A stretch of DNA of 64,000 nt from Methylovorus menthalis (GTDB lineage Bacteria > Pseudomonadota > Gammaproteobacteria > Burkholderiales > Methylophilaceae), in assembly GCF_020523625.1 (NCBI RefSeq), contig NZ_JAJAQH010000001.1:260930-324929 (forward strand). The letters run 5' to 3'. The translations under genes and the position numbers were made by a program. Of this stretch, positions 43,067 through 51,547 are shown piece by piece; position 1 is the stretch's first letter, and the number at the start of each line of letters is the position of its first letter. The notes under the pieces were generated by a model. The model had not been told where the DNA came from and did not search any database. It was given only the letters and a program-made list of their open reading frames with translations.

Positions 43067-43894
43067 ATGATGGCCAAGACAGCAGATACCAGACTGACAC
43101 ACAGCACGCATGGCGATTTACATCTGTATCGCTATGACATGGCGGCGGGCACTCGCGTCAACATGGACAAGGTGTTCCATGAAGAAATCGCTATTATCGG
43201 ATTTGAGGGCTGCGCCTGGCATAGCTCGCAAAATGGCCGCTACTATTTTGAAACACCGGATTGCCTGGTGATCCGCGATGCCGGGCAGATTTTCTCGCTG
43301 GAGTCCGCGTATATTTCGCCGCAAGGCGCCGTATGCCGAGAGTTGAGGTTTGCACCTGAATTTCTGGATACCCTCTGCGCCCAACTGGAGTTACCGCGAC
43401 CCGAACTTGATTACAGCAATCCCTTGCTGACATTTGAGCCATTGACCCAGCTGTTCATCAAAACCCATACCCTGATAGAAAGCCAAGAATGTGCACTGGC
43501 AAAATCCAGCTATCTCACCACGTTTTTCTATGCCCTGCTCAATATCAAGCTGTCGCCGCGTCTTGTGCAGCAGCGCTCATCCAGTCCACAAAAGCTCAAG
43601 TTTGCGATTGACTACCTGCGAGCTTATTTCAGCGATGGCATCACGCTGCCGGACCTGGCGAAACATATAGGCATGAATCCCTTTGTGCTGCTCAGACAGT
43701 TCAAAAAGCATGTCGGCATCACCCCGCATGAGTACCTGCAGATCTACCGCGTCATCCAGGCCAGAAAGCTCATTGCGCAAGGCCACAAGCTCAGCGATGT
43801 AGCACCACTGTGCGGGTTTGCCGACCAGAGCCACCTGACCCGCAGCTTTCGCAAGAGGATAGGCGTCACGCCTGGGCGTTATTTTTCGCTCTGA
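43067..43894 (+). CDS. AraC family transcriptional regulator
   Basis: A 275-aa protein. The N-terminal half (1 to about 160) is a cupin-like sensor with a GCAWHSSQNGRYYFETPDCLVI stretch; the C-terminal 100 residues hold the two AraC helix-turn-helix motifs (ITLPDLAKHIGMNPFVLLRQFKKHVGITPHEYLQ and LSDVAPLCGFADQSHLTRSFRKRIGVTPGRYF). Two ATGs overlap the GGGGGG ribosome-binding region (43067 and 43070). It converges on a LysR gene with adjacent stop codons. The regulated genes are not evident. Confidence 0.88.
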   Translation: MMAKTADTRLTHSTHGDLHLYRYDMAAGTRVNMDKVFHEEIAIIGFEGCAWHSSQNGRYYFETPDCLVIRDAGQIFSLESAYISPQGAVCRELRFAPEFLDTLCAQLELPRPELDYSNPLLTFEPLTQLFIKTHTLIESQECALAKSSYLTTFFYALLNIKLSPRLVQQRSSSPQKLKFAIDYLRAYFSDGITLPDLAKHIGMNPFVLLRQFKKHVGITPHEYLQIYRVIQARKLIAQGHKLSDVAPLCGFADQSHLTRSFRKRIGVTPGRYFSL

Positions 43895-44848
43895 TTAGCC
43901 TGATACGCCGAGCACCGACGGCGGATATGCCGGGTTGAGGCTGTCCACCCATAGCCGATCAACAATATCCGGCGCGCCTTTTATGCGGGCGATCCACCAT
44001 TTAAGGCCTTCCCCTGCTTCTGCCGTGCGCCATGCCAGGCACACTGGCTCCGGCGGACGCGGCTCCTGCACTTCCTTCGCCATCAGCAAACCCTGCGCTA
44101 TCGCCTGCTGCGCAAGCGGGACGGGCAGGAATCCAAACCCCAGCCCGGCAATCTGGTAATCCAGCTTGGCCCGCATGGTGGGTACGGACAAGGTATCCTG
44201 CCCCAGTAGCAAACCCACGGTGCGCGGCGCCAGACGCCTTACCGAATCGCTGACAACGACCGCGCGGTAGGGCGCCAGATCATTCTTGCCCAGTGGTTTT
44301 TCCACTGCGGCCAAGGGGTGCGCTGGTGCTACGCAAAAGACAAACTCGGTCATGCCCAGCACCTCTCTCGCATAACCTCCGCCCGAAGGCCCCTCGCCTG
44401 CGGCGCCGATCAGAATATCCACCCTGCCTTCCAGCAAAGCTTCCCAGGTGCCCGATAGCGATTCCTGCACCAGCTTGATCCGGGTGCCAGCCATGCTGCA
44501 AAACGCCTGTATGTCGGCCGCCAGTGTGCGGGTGGCAAACATGGTATCCATGCCGATACTGAGCTCGATCTCCCAGCCTGAAGCCACACGCTTGACGCGC
44601 TGCTCCAGCTCTTCCGCCGCCCGTATCAGGTAGCGCCCCTCGGTAAGCAGCTCCAGCCCCACTTTGGTCAAGGAGACCTTGGGGCCTTGCCGCTCATAAA
44701 TCTGCACACCGAGATCCTGCTCCAGTTTGCTGATCGTGTACGAAATCGTCGATGGCACCTTGAACAAGGCGCCACCAGCGGCGGCAAATGAACCGAGGCG
44801 GTCTACCGCATCCAGTACCAACAGGGCATCCAGGCTGATTCTAAACAT
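43895..44848 (-). CDS. LysR family transcriptional regulator divergent from pirin
   Basis: A 317-aa protein. The HTH is LGSFAAAGGALFKVPSTISYTISKLEQDLGVQIYERQ and the effector domain spans residues about 88-300 (IELSIGMDTMFATR, then VDILIGAAGEGPSGG). This subgroup with an N-terminal LDALLVLDAV sequence is regularly found divergent from pirin genes and is thought to control them. Its stop codon abuts the AraC stop. A palindrome TCGAAATTTTCGA sits right before its start codon and may be an autoregulatory site. Confidence 0.9.
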   Translation of the reverse strand: MFRISLDALLVLDAVDRLGSFAAAGGALFKVPSTISYTISKLEQDLGVQIYERQGPKVSLTKVGLELLTEGRYLIRAAEELEQRVKRVASGWEIELSIGMDTMFATRTLAADIQAFCSMAGTRIKLVQESLSGTWEALLEGRVDILIGAAGEGPSGGGYAREVLGMTEFVFCVAPAHPLAAVEKPLGKNDLAPYRAVVVSDSVRRLAPRTVGLLLGQDTLSVPTMRAKLDYQIAGLGFGFLPVPLAQQAIAQGLLMAKEVQEPRPPEPVCLAWRTAEAGEGLKWWIARIKGAPDIVDRLWVDSLNPAYPPSVLGVSG

Positions 44849-44964
44849 TCGAAATTTTCGATCCTATACAGGTAATTTTTCCGTTTTTCTTCTCTTCGAA
44901 GCGCGTTCATACTGGCTCCAATGCTAAACGACAGAAGAATATCAGGCAATTAAAGATATTCGAA
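44848..44964. promoter_or_regulatory. LysR-pirin divergent promoter region with three TTCGAA motifs
   Basis: TTCGAA occurs at 44848-44853, 44895-44900 and 44959-44964 in a 157-bp gap. The first is part of the palindrome TCGAAATTTTCGA (44849-44861) next to the LysR start, and the third is 41 bp before pirin. The repeats are plausible LysR contact sites. Confidence 0.4.
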
Positions 44965-45005
44965 AAAACTGCATCTACCTATTAACGTTATCAAAGGAGC
45001 ACACC

Positions 45006-45707
45006 ATGTTAGAGCTACTCAAGAATTCACAACGCGGCGCAGCAGATCACGGTTGGCTGCAATCGAACCACTCATTTTCATTCGGCCAATACTGGAATCC
45101 CGAGCAAATGGGGTTTGGTCCGCTGGTGGTGATCAATGAAGACCGCGTGCAACCAGCCCAGGGCTTTGGTACCCACGGCCATCGCGACATGGAAATCATC
45201 AGCTATGTGTTGAGCGGCGCCTTGGAACACAAGGACAGCATGGGCAATGGCTCCGTGATCCGCTACGGCGACGTGCAACGCATGAGTGCTGGCACTGGCG
45301 TAAAACACAGCGAGTTCAACCACTCGAAAACAGAGCGCGTGCACTTTCTGCAAATCTGGATAGAGCCAGCCACCAATGGCATAGAGCCCGGCTACGAGGA
45401 AAAGCACTTTCCGGTGGAAGCCAAGCAAGGGCAACTGCGCCTGATTGCCTCGCCTGATGGCCGTGATGGCTCGGTGGTGATCCACCAGGATGCGCTGCTG
45501 TTTGCCAGCATCCTGGATCAGAACGATGCAGTTAACTATGAGCTCCAGTCTGGCCGCACCGCCTATCTACACCTGATACGCGGCGCGCTTGAAGTGAACG
45601 GGCAGAAGCTCACTACGGGTGACGCGCTGAAAATCAAGGACATTGCCGCACTGGACATCCGCCAAGCCAGCAATGCCGAGTTCTTGCTGTTTGACCTGCC
45701 TTACTGA
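45006..45707 (+). CDS. Pirin family protein (YhaK/quercetinase-like bicupin)
   Basis: A 233-aa bicupin. The first cupin has the metal ligands in FGTHGHRDMEIISYVLSGALEHKDSMGN and later HSEFNHS, and the second begins near VVIHQDALLFASIL. Pirins bind iron or another divalent metal; some, such as E. coli YhiW/YhhW, oxidise quercetin, while others act as redox-linked regulators. CAAAGGAG precedes the ATG. It is the first gene of a same-strand series running to 53753 and is divergent from its usual LysR partner. Confidence 0.93.
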   Translation: MLELLKNSQRGAADHGWLQSNHSFSFGQYWNPEQMGFGPLVVINEDRVQPAQGFGTHGHRDMEIISYVLSGALEHKDSMGNGSVIRYGDVQRMSAGTGVKHSEFNHSKTERVHFLQIWIEPATNGIEPGYEEKHFPVEAKQGQLRLIASPDGRDGSVVIHQDALLFASILDQNDAVNYELQSGRTAYLHLIRGALEVNGQKLTTGDALKIKDIAALDIRQASNAEFLLFDLPY

Positions 45708-45776
45708 GCAGAGCGCACCGACTTTTGACTTGAGCCATATTTGATTTAGCCGATTTTTAACTTAGGAGTAGATGTC

Positions 45777-46655
45777 ATGAAAAACGAAACCATCCTCATC
45801 ATCGGGGCTGCAGGCAACAATGGCCAGGCCACACTGGCCGCGCTGCAGAACATAGTGGACGCGAACACCCACGTGCGGGCCGCAGTGCGCAACGAATCGC
45901 GCGGCCAGCAATTGCGGGCAGATTATCCAGGTATTGAAACCGTGGTGGTGGATCTCGATCAGCCTGCCACCCTGATCACCGCCTTTGCTGGCGTGACCAA
46001 GGTGTTCATGATCCCCGGCAATGTGGAAAACCGTGCGCAGCATGCCAAAGCAGCGATTGATGCCGCAGCGGCCGCCGGTACAGTCAATCAGTTCGTGTTG
46101 TATTCGGTAGTTGGCGCTGAGTGGGAGGCCATCCTGTTTGCCCGCCAGTTCCGCGAAGCCGAAAAATACCTGGAAGCCTCAGGCTTGCCATGGACGCATC
46201 TGCGCACCATCTGGTTTCAGGAAAACTTCGTCAACTGGGCGGCAGGCATCAAGCAGGGCGCGTTTTACTTCGGCGTGCGTGAAGGCCGCTTTGCCCCACT
46301 CAATGTGCAAGACATAGGCGCGATTGCCGCTCGGATACTGACCACGCCAGGCCACGAGCGCAAAGCATACAACATCACCGGCCCCGAGCTGCTTTCTGGC
46401 TACGACATGGCCGCCATTTTCAGCCGCGTCACCGGTCGCCATGTGGATTATGTATCGCCACAAGCCACCGCCACTTATGAATCCCTGATTCAGGATGGCT
46501 GGCCTGAGTGGCAGGCCAAAGGGGTGCTGGAGCTGTTTGAGGTGTTCGCCTCCAACCAGGCTGCTGTTGTCTCGCCTGACGGCGAAGCGTTGCTCGGGCG
46601 GCCTTTGACCCGGTTTGAAGAGTTTGTCCAGCAATCCCGCTCAACCTTTATCTAG
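45777..46655 (+). CDS. NmrA-like NAD(P)-binding oxidoreductase
   Basis: A 292-aa atypical short-chain dehydrogenase. The dinucleotide-binding motif is ILIIGAAGNNGQAT at residues 5-18; the catalytic Tyr-Lys pair of classical SDRs is not evident, as in NmrA/HSCARG-like redox sensors and quinone reductases. The segment GVTKVFMIPGNVENRAQHAKAAIDAAAAAGTVNQFVLYSVV is typical. TTAGGAG precedes the ATG. It follows pirin by 69 bp, probably in the same transcript, and a hairpin with a short T-run lies after it. Confidence 0.88.
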   Translation: MKNETILIIGAAGNNGQATLAALQNIVDANTHVRAAVRNESRGQQLRADYPGIETVVVDLDQPATLITAFAGVTKVFMIPGNVENRAQHAKAAIDAAAAAGTVNQFVLYSVVGAEWEAILFARQFREAEKYLEASGLPWTHLRTIWFQENFVNWAAGIKQGAFYFGVREGRFAPLNVQDIGAIAARILTTPGHERKAYNITGPELLSGYDMAAIFSRVTGRHVDYVSPQATATYESLIQDGWPEWQAKGVLELFEVFASNQAAVVSPDGEALLGRPLTRFEEFVQQSRSTFI

Positions 46656-46664
46656 AACGCACGG

Positions 46665-46691
46665 CCTGCCATCTCAGGGTGGCAGGGTTTT
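46665..46691 (+). terminator. Weak intrinsic terminator after the NmrA-like gene
   Basis: CCTGCCA (46665-46671) and TGGCAGG (46680-46686) form a 7-bp stem with an 8-nt loop, followed by G and TTTT. It lies 10 bp after the stop codon and may separate pirin-nmrA from the genes that follow. Confidence 0.5.
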
Positions 46692-46804
46692 GCAAGCGTC
46701 AGTCAATTTCATTCAATACGGCAACAAACAGAGTTGCTATAACTACCCCTACATTAATAACCACTGCTTCGCAGGCTTCATCATTCACCAACAAGGAGGA
46801 CATC

Positions 46805-47470
46805 ATGTCAGCAGCAACCGAAAAACTGATTACCCCGGACAATTGCGTTTTTGTCTTTATCGACCACCAGCCACAAATGTCATTTGGTGTGACCAATATT
46901 GATCGCCAGCTGCTGAAAAATAATACGGTAGCCATTGCCAAAGCGGCCAAGCTATTCAACATTCCCACTATCCTCACTGCCGTGGAGACCGAATCGTTCA
47001 GTGGCTATATCTGGCCAGAGCTAATGGATGTGCTGCAGCAGGACCCGATTGAACGCACCAGCATGAATAGCTGGGAAGACGCCAAATTTATTGAAGCCCT
47101 TAAGAAAACCGGTCGCAAGAAACTGGTTATCGCCGCCCTCTGGACCGAAGCCTGTCTGGTATTTCCCACCCTGTGCGCACTGGCAGAAGGCTACGAAGTG
47201 TTGATGGTCACCGATGCTTCCGGCGGCACCTCGGTAGAAGCCCACAATGCCGCCATTCGCCGCTGCGAAAGCCATGGCGCCGAATCCATCACCTCCATCC
47301 AGGTATTGCTGGAACTGCAACGCGACTGGGCTCGCAAAGAGACCTATGTTGGCACCACCGACATTGCGCGCGAACACTTTGGCGCCTACGGCATGGGCAT
47401 CGATTACGCCGCCAGCCTGCTGCATGACTACGGCCAGCGTGCGAAATACCCGCACAAGGTCGTCAAGTAA
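46805..47470 (+). CDS. Isochorismatase-like hydrolase (YcaC-type)
   Basis: A 221-aa protein from the ATG at 46805, with the strong ribosome-binding site AAGGAGGACATC. The cysteine-hydrolase triad is visible: Asp in VFIDHQPQMSF, Lys near KKLVIAALWTEACLVFPTLC, and the nucleophile Cys in EACLVF. The length and sequence follow YcaC, a homo-octameric hydrolase of unknown substrate induced in stress. It precedes the amidohydrolase with a 24-bp perfect palindrome in the gap, and this gene pair recurs in Pseudomonas-type clusters with pirin. Confidence 0.9.
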   Translation: MSAATEKLITPDNCVFVFIDHQPQMSFGVTNIDRQLLKNNTVAIAKAAKLFNIPTILTAVETESFSGYIWPELMDVLQQDPIERTSMNSWEDAKFIEALKKTGRKKLVIAALWTEACLVFPTLCALAEGYEVLMVTDASGGTSVEAHNAAIRRCESHGAESITSIQVLLELQRDWARKETYVGTTDIAREHFGAYGMGIDYAASLLHDYGQRAKYPHKVVK

Positions 47471-47479
47471 GTCTCCCGT

Positions 47480-47503
47480 GGTGGCCGGGGATCCCCGGCC
47501 ACC
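47480..47503. repeat. 24-bp perfect palindrome between hydrolase and amidohydrolase genes
   Basis: The half-site GGTGGCCGGGGA (47480-47491) is followed directly by its exact complement (47492-47503). It is 9 bp after the isochorismatase-like stop codon and 32 bp before the amidohydrolase start, with no T-run. It could fold as a stable mRNA hairpin that adjusts expression or protects the upstream message, or serve as a protein-binding site. Confidence 0.7.
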
Positions 47504-47534
47504 CCCGTATTGCCCATGCTGATCAGAGGTGCCC

Positions 47535-49412
47535 ATGTCGACCGCCCGCGTTGAAACCATTTTATATAACGGCAGAATCACAACACTGGATACTGACCAC
47601 TCCGAAACCAGTGCCATTGCACTCGCGGCAGGCAAGGTGGTGGCCACCGGCACCGATCAGGAGATACATGCTCTCGCCGGCCCCGATACGCAAAAGATCG
47701 ACCTGGCAGGCAAACGGGTATTGCCTGGCTTGAATGACTCGCACCTGCATCTTATTCGCGGCGGTCTCAACTACAACATGGAGCTGCGCTGGGAAGGCGT
47801 AGGCAGCGTGCAGGATGCGCTTGCCATGTTGAGACTGCAGGCAGCGCGCACCCCAGCGCCGCAGTGGGTGCGTGTGGTGGGCGGCTGGAGCGAGTTTCAG
47901 TTCAAGGAAAGGCGCATGCCCACGCTGGCCGAAATCAACGCGGCGGCCCCCGACACGCCCGTGTTCATCCTGCATTTATATGACCGGGCCTTGCTGAATG
48001 CAGCCGCGTTAAGGGCGGCAGGCATCAGCAAAGACACGCCGGACCCGGCAGGCGGACGCATAGAGCGCGATGCCAGAGGCAACCCCACTGGCATGCTGAT
48101 CGCCGAGCCGAACGCGATGATTCTGTATTCCACACTGGCCAAAGGCCCGAAACTGCCACTGGAAGACCAGATCAATTCCACCCGTCATTTCATGCGCGAA
48201 CTGAATCGGCTGGGCGTTACCAGTTGCATTGATGCTGGCGGCGGCTTTCAGAATTATCCGGAAGATTATCAGGTGATAGAGCGGCTGCATGCCGAAGGAC
48301 AGATGACGCTGCGCATTGCCTATAACCTGTTTACGCAGAACAAGGGCGGCGAGCTGGGCGATTTTCAGAAATGGAGCGGCATGGTCACGCCCTACAGTGG
48401 CGATAGCTACTTGCGCCACAACGGCGCGGGCGAGATGCTGGCATTTTCTGCCGCCGACTTTGAGGACTTTCTGCAGCCGCGGCCGGACATGGCTGCCAAT
48501 ATGGAAAAAGACCTGGGCGAAGTCGTGCGCTTTCTGGTTGAAAAACGCTGGCCATTCCGCCTGCATGCCACCTATGACGAAACCATAGGCCGTGCGCTGG
48601 ATGTATTCGAAGCCATAGACCGCGATACCCGCTTTGATGATTTGCGCTGGTTTTTTGACCATGCCGAAACCGTATCGGAAAAAAACCTGGAGCGCATCAA
48701 ACGCCTGGGCGGCGGCGTCGCCGTGCAGCACCGCATGGCATTTCAGGGTGAATACTTTGTGGATCGCTACGGTAAAAAAGCCGCCGAACATACGCCGCCC
48801 ATTCGCAAGATGCTGGAGCTGGGCGTGCCTGTGGGTGGCGGCACTGATGCCACCCGTGTTGCCAGCTTCAACCCCTGGGTGTCGCTCTACTGGCTGGTCA
48901 CTGGCAAAACCCTGGGTGGGCTTGCCCTCTATGGCGAGAGCAATTGCCTGGAACGCGAAGAGGCGCTACGTCTGTGGACCACGGGCAGCGCTTATAAATC
49001 AAGCGAAGAGTCAGTCAAAGGCACGCTTGCTGCCGGCATGTATGCGGATCTCACGGTATTGTCGGCCGACTTCATGACAATTCCCGATGAAGCCATCAAG
49101 GCGATCACGTCGGTGATGACCATCGTCGGTGGCAAGATCGTTTACGCGGCTGGCGATTATCAGCACTACGATACGCCATTGCCGCCAGCCAGCCCCGACT
49201 GGTCACCTGTGCGTTACTTCGGCGGACACCAGACAGCGGACACGCACTATGCCGCTTGCTCATCACCCGGTTGCGCAGTGCACGGGCATGCTCACCCCCA
49301 TGCGCACGGACACGATGGAAAACTTTCCCGATGGCTGGGGCTGGATCAGGATCGCCAGCGCCCCAGTTTTGACAACCCCTGGGCCATTGGTTGTGGCTGC
49401 TTTGCCTATTAA
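47535..49412 (+). CDS. YtcJ-like metal-dependent amidohydrolase with Cys/His-rich tail
   Basis: A 625-aa protein from the ATG at 47535 (AGAGG upstream; a GTG at 47529 is the alternative). The metal site of the amidohydrolase superfamily is built from LPGLNDSHLHLIRGG near residue 65, HATYDE near 340, FDHAE near 375 and GGGTDATRV near 435. This class hydrolyses amides, often as aryl-amide or N-acyl hydrolases. The last 65 residues are unusual: CAVHGHAHPHAHGHD (near 578) and, at the end, WAIGCGCFAY. This metal-rich tail may load metal or be an independent binding site. The substrate is unknown. Confidence 0.88.
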   Translation: MSTARVETILYNGRITTLDTDHSETSAIALAAGKVVATGTDQEIHALAGPDTQKIDLAGKRVLPGLNDSHLHLIRGGLNYNMELRWEGVGSVQDALAMLRLQAARTPAPQWVRVVGGWSEFQFKERRMPTLAEINAAAPDTPVFILHLYDRALLNAAALRAAGISKDTPDPAGGRIERDARGNPTGMLIAEPNAMILYSTLAKGPKLPLEDQINSTRHFMRELNRLGVTSCIDAGGGFQNYPEDYQVIERLHAEGQMTLRIAYNLFTQNKGGELGDFQKWSGMVTPYSGDSYLRHNGAGEMLAFSAADFEDFLQPRPDMAANMEKDLGEVVRFLVEKRWPFRLHATYDETIGRALDVFEAIDRDTRFDDLRWFFDHAETVSEKNLERIKRLGGGVAVQHRMAFQGEYFVDRYGKKAAEHTPPIRKMLELGVPVGGGTDATRVASFNPWVSLYWLVTGKTLGGLALYGESNCLEREEALRLWTTGSAYKSSEESVKGTLAAGMYADLTVLSADFMTIPDEAIKAITSVMTIVGGKIVYAAGDYQHYDTPLPPASPDWSPVRYFGGHQTADTHYAACSSPGCAVHGHAHPHAHGHDGKLSRWLGLDQDRQRPSFDNPWAIGCGCFAY

Positions 49413-49419
49413 GAACATC

Positions 49420-51060
49420 ATGACAACTACTCAGACCCCGGCTACGGCCACCTCCGCATTCGCCCCATTCAAATACCGCATTTTCACGGTGTTATGGCTG
49501 GCAACGCTTATCTCCAATGTCGGCACCTGGATGTTCAATGTGACCTCCGGCTGGATCATGACCGACCTTTCACCTTCCCCATTCATGGTATCGCTAGTGC
49601 AGGTCGCGACGGCGCTGCCCATTTTTATCTTTGCATTACCCGCAGGAGCGCTTGGGGATATTTTTGATCGCCGCAAATTGCTGCTGATCACCCAAATCGC
49701 CTCTGCCGGCGCCTTGTTTCTGTTCGCTGCCATCCTGTGGGCCGGGCACGTCAGTGCATGGGTGCTACTGCTGTTTACCTTTCTCACTGGTGCGGGTTCC
49801 GCGTTTGCCATGCCGGCCTGGCAAGCCATTGTTCCCCGGCTGGTCGGCAAGGAAGCCTTGCAACCTGCCATTGCGCTTAACGGCGTCAGCGTCAATATTG
49901 CGCGTGCCATCGGCCCGGCACTGGGCGGCTTTATTCTGGTCGCAGCGGGCGCCACCGCCACCGTGATATTTGATGCAGTTTCTTATCTGTTTGTAGCTGC
50001 GGCATTGCTATGGTGGCGGGCAAGCGCCGGCAAAACCGACACCCTGCCACGCGAACACATGGTGGGTGCCATGCGAGCCGGCATTCGCTTTTCCCTCGGC
50101 AGCCATGCCTTGCGCAGCACCATCATTCGCGCATTGGCTTTCTTTACCTTTGCTTCGGCTTACTGGGCCCTGTTGCCGCTTATTGCCAAAGAATTGCTGC
50201 ATGGCGGCCCCGGTCTTTACGGCATTATCCTAACAGCACTGGGCGCGGGCGCAGTCGCCGGCACCTTCCTCATTGCCTCCTTGCGCAAACGGCTGAGTGC
50301 CAACGCCTTGGTGGCTGCTGGCACCGCAGGCAGCGCACTGGCCATGGGCCTGTTTGCTTATGGCGGTACCGCCATCCTGGGGGTGATCGCAGGTGTAATT
50401 GCCGGGCTGTCCTGGATCATGGTGATTTCATCGCTCAATGTTTCAGCGCAAACTGCCTTGCCCGACTGGGTGCGCGCACGCGGGCTCGCCATATTCCAAA
50501 TGATGTTCTGGGGTGCCATTACGGCTGGCTCCTTGCTCTGGGGCAAGCTCGCCATGAGCCTTGGCCTGCCACATGCCCTACTGCTGGCAGCGGCAATTTC
50601 CCTGCTGTTCATCCCGCTCACCTGGCGCTTCAAGCTCAACCTTGGCGAGCATGATGACTATGTCCCGTCCGGCCACTGGCCCGAGCCCGTATTGTCCACG
50701 CCGGTAGCGCATGATCGCGGCCCCGTGCTGGTCACTATCGAATACAACATCCGCCCTGAAGACAGCCATGCCATGCATTTACTGATGCGCGAACTAGGAG
50801 CACTGCGTCGACGTGATGGCGCTGTGCACTGGGGCTTGTTTGAAGATGTAGCACGCCCCGGTACCTTCATCGAGATCTTCATTGAGGAATCCTGGGTAGC
50901 GCACATGCGCCAACATTTGCGCGTATCTGGCACCCATAAACAGCTGCAGGGAAAAATACGTGCCCTGCATCAAGGAGATAGCGCCCCTACAGTACGGCAC
51001 GCGGTGACGCCGCAGCATGGCGCAGCCAGCATTCACTTACCGGAGGATCACCATGATTAA
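49420..51060 (+). CDS. MFS exporter (EntS-like MFS_3 family) with C-terminal ferredoxin-like domain
   Basis: A 546-aa inner-membrane transporter from the ATG 49420, 7 bp after the amidohydrolase stop. It has 12 predicted membrane helices within residues 20-410 (YRIFTVLWLATLISNVGTWMFN at the start and the loop GALGDIFDRRKLLL between TM2 and TM3, the MFS signature). Residues about 430-530 form a soluble alpha+beta domain (VLVTIEYNIRPEDSHAMHLLMREL) that resembles antibiotic-biosynthesis monooxygenase folds; this extension is normal for the MFS_3 family. It likely exports a product or toxin of the cluster. The start overlaps nothing, but no strong RBS is seen. Confidence 0.9.
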   Translation: MTTTQTPATATSAFAPFKYRIFTVLWLATLISNVGTWMFNVTSGWIMTDLSPSPFMVSLVQVATALPIFIFALPAGALGDIFDRRKLLLITQIASAGALFLFAAILWAGHVSAWVLLLFTFLTGAGSAFAMPAWQAIVPRLVGKEALQPAIALNGVSVNIARAIGPALGGFILVAAGATATVIFDAVSYLFVAAALLWWRASAGKTDTLPREHMVGAMRAGIRFSLGSHALRSTIIRALAFFTFASAYWALLPLIAKELLHGGPGLYGIILTALGAGAVAGTFLIASLRKRLSANALVAAGTAGSALAMGLFAYGGTAILGVIAGVIAGLSWIMVISSLNVSAQTALPDWVRARGLAIFQMMFWGAITAGSLLWGKLAMSLGLPHALLLAAAISLLFIPLTWRFKLNLGEHDDYVPSGHWPEPVLSTPVAHDRGPVLVTIEYNIRPEDSHAMHLLMRELGALRRRDGAVHWGLFEDVARPGTFIEIFIEESWVAHMRQHLRVSGTHKQLQGKIRALHQGDSAPTVRHAVTPQHGAASIHLPEDHHD

Positions 51061-51289
51061 GATAGTACTAGGCCTGGTGCTTGGCTTTGGCATAGGTTTT
51101 TTTTGCCGCTGGAGTGGCGTGCCGGTTCCGGCGCCGCCGGTATTGGCTGGCGCATTGCTGGTGCTTGCCATGACCATAGGCTATTTGATCGCTGACAATA
51201 TTGCCCGCCACCGTAAAAACACCACGCGGCATCTATGCGGTGGCCCTACTGGCAAACCGCCTTCAGACACACACAAGGAGGTTCTCTAA
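51053..51289 (+). CDS. XapX domain small membrane protein (copy 1)
   Basis: A 78-aa protein that overlaps the MFS stop by 8 bp (ATG 51053, with GGAGG 6 nt upstream). Residues 4-50 form two membrane helices around the XapX core CRWSGVPVPAPPVLAGALLVLAMTIGYL. A C-terminal tail of about 25 residues is charged and contains RHRK. XapX (DUF1427) proteins are small membrane proteins of unknown function. It is paired with a second copy that starts at the very next base. Confidence 0.88.
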   Translation: MIKIVLGLVLGFGIGFFCRWSGVPVPAPPVLAGALLVLAMTIGYLIADNIARHRKNTTRHLCGGPTGKPPSDTHKEVL

Positions 51290-51508
51290 ATGGAAACGCT
51301 ACTGTTTGGCATTGCCCTTGGACTAGCCATCGGCTTTGCTTGCCGCTGGTTTGATATTCCGCTGCCTTCGCCACCCAATCTGGTGGGGGCTTTGTTGGTG
51401 GTGTCTATGACCTTGGGCTTTCTTGCAGCCAACACCCTGCTGAGCCCATCCACTCCTGCCACGGCCACTCATGCCAGCACTACTTCGCCAGCACCAGCGT
51501 CCAGCTGA
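51290..51508 (+). CDS. XapX domain small membrane protein (copy 2)
   Basis: A 72-aa protein starting 1 bp after the stop of copy 1, with AGGAGG upstream. The core CRWFDIPLPSPPNLVGALLVVSMTLGFLAANTLL aligns closely to copy 1 (CRWSGVPVPAPP, LVGALLV/LAGALLV). After the two helices a Thr/Ser/Ala-rich tail follows. Tandem arrangement suggests they act together, perhaps as a hetero-oligomer in the inner membrane. Function is unknown. Confidence 0.85.
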   Translation: METLLFGIALGLAIGFACRWFDIPLPSPPNLVGALLVVSMTLGFLAANTLLSPSTPATATHASTTSPAPASS

Positions 51509-51547
51509 GAAGCCTGCACTCACTATCTCTATCTAGAAGGAATCATC

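Noticed and set aside
49129-49419. 97-codon upstream extension of the MFS gene
   Set aside because: This part overlaps the amidohydrolase C-terminus in another frame and has no membrane or family match; the transporter begins at MTTTQTP (49420).
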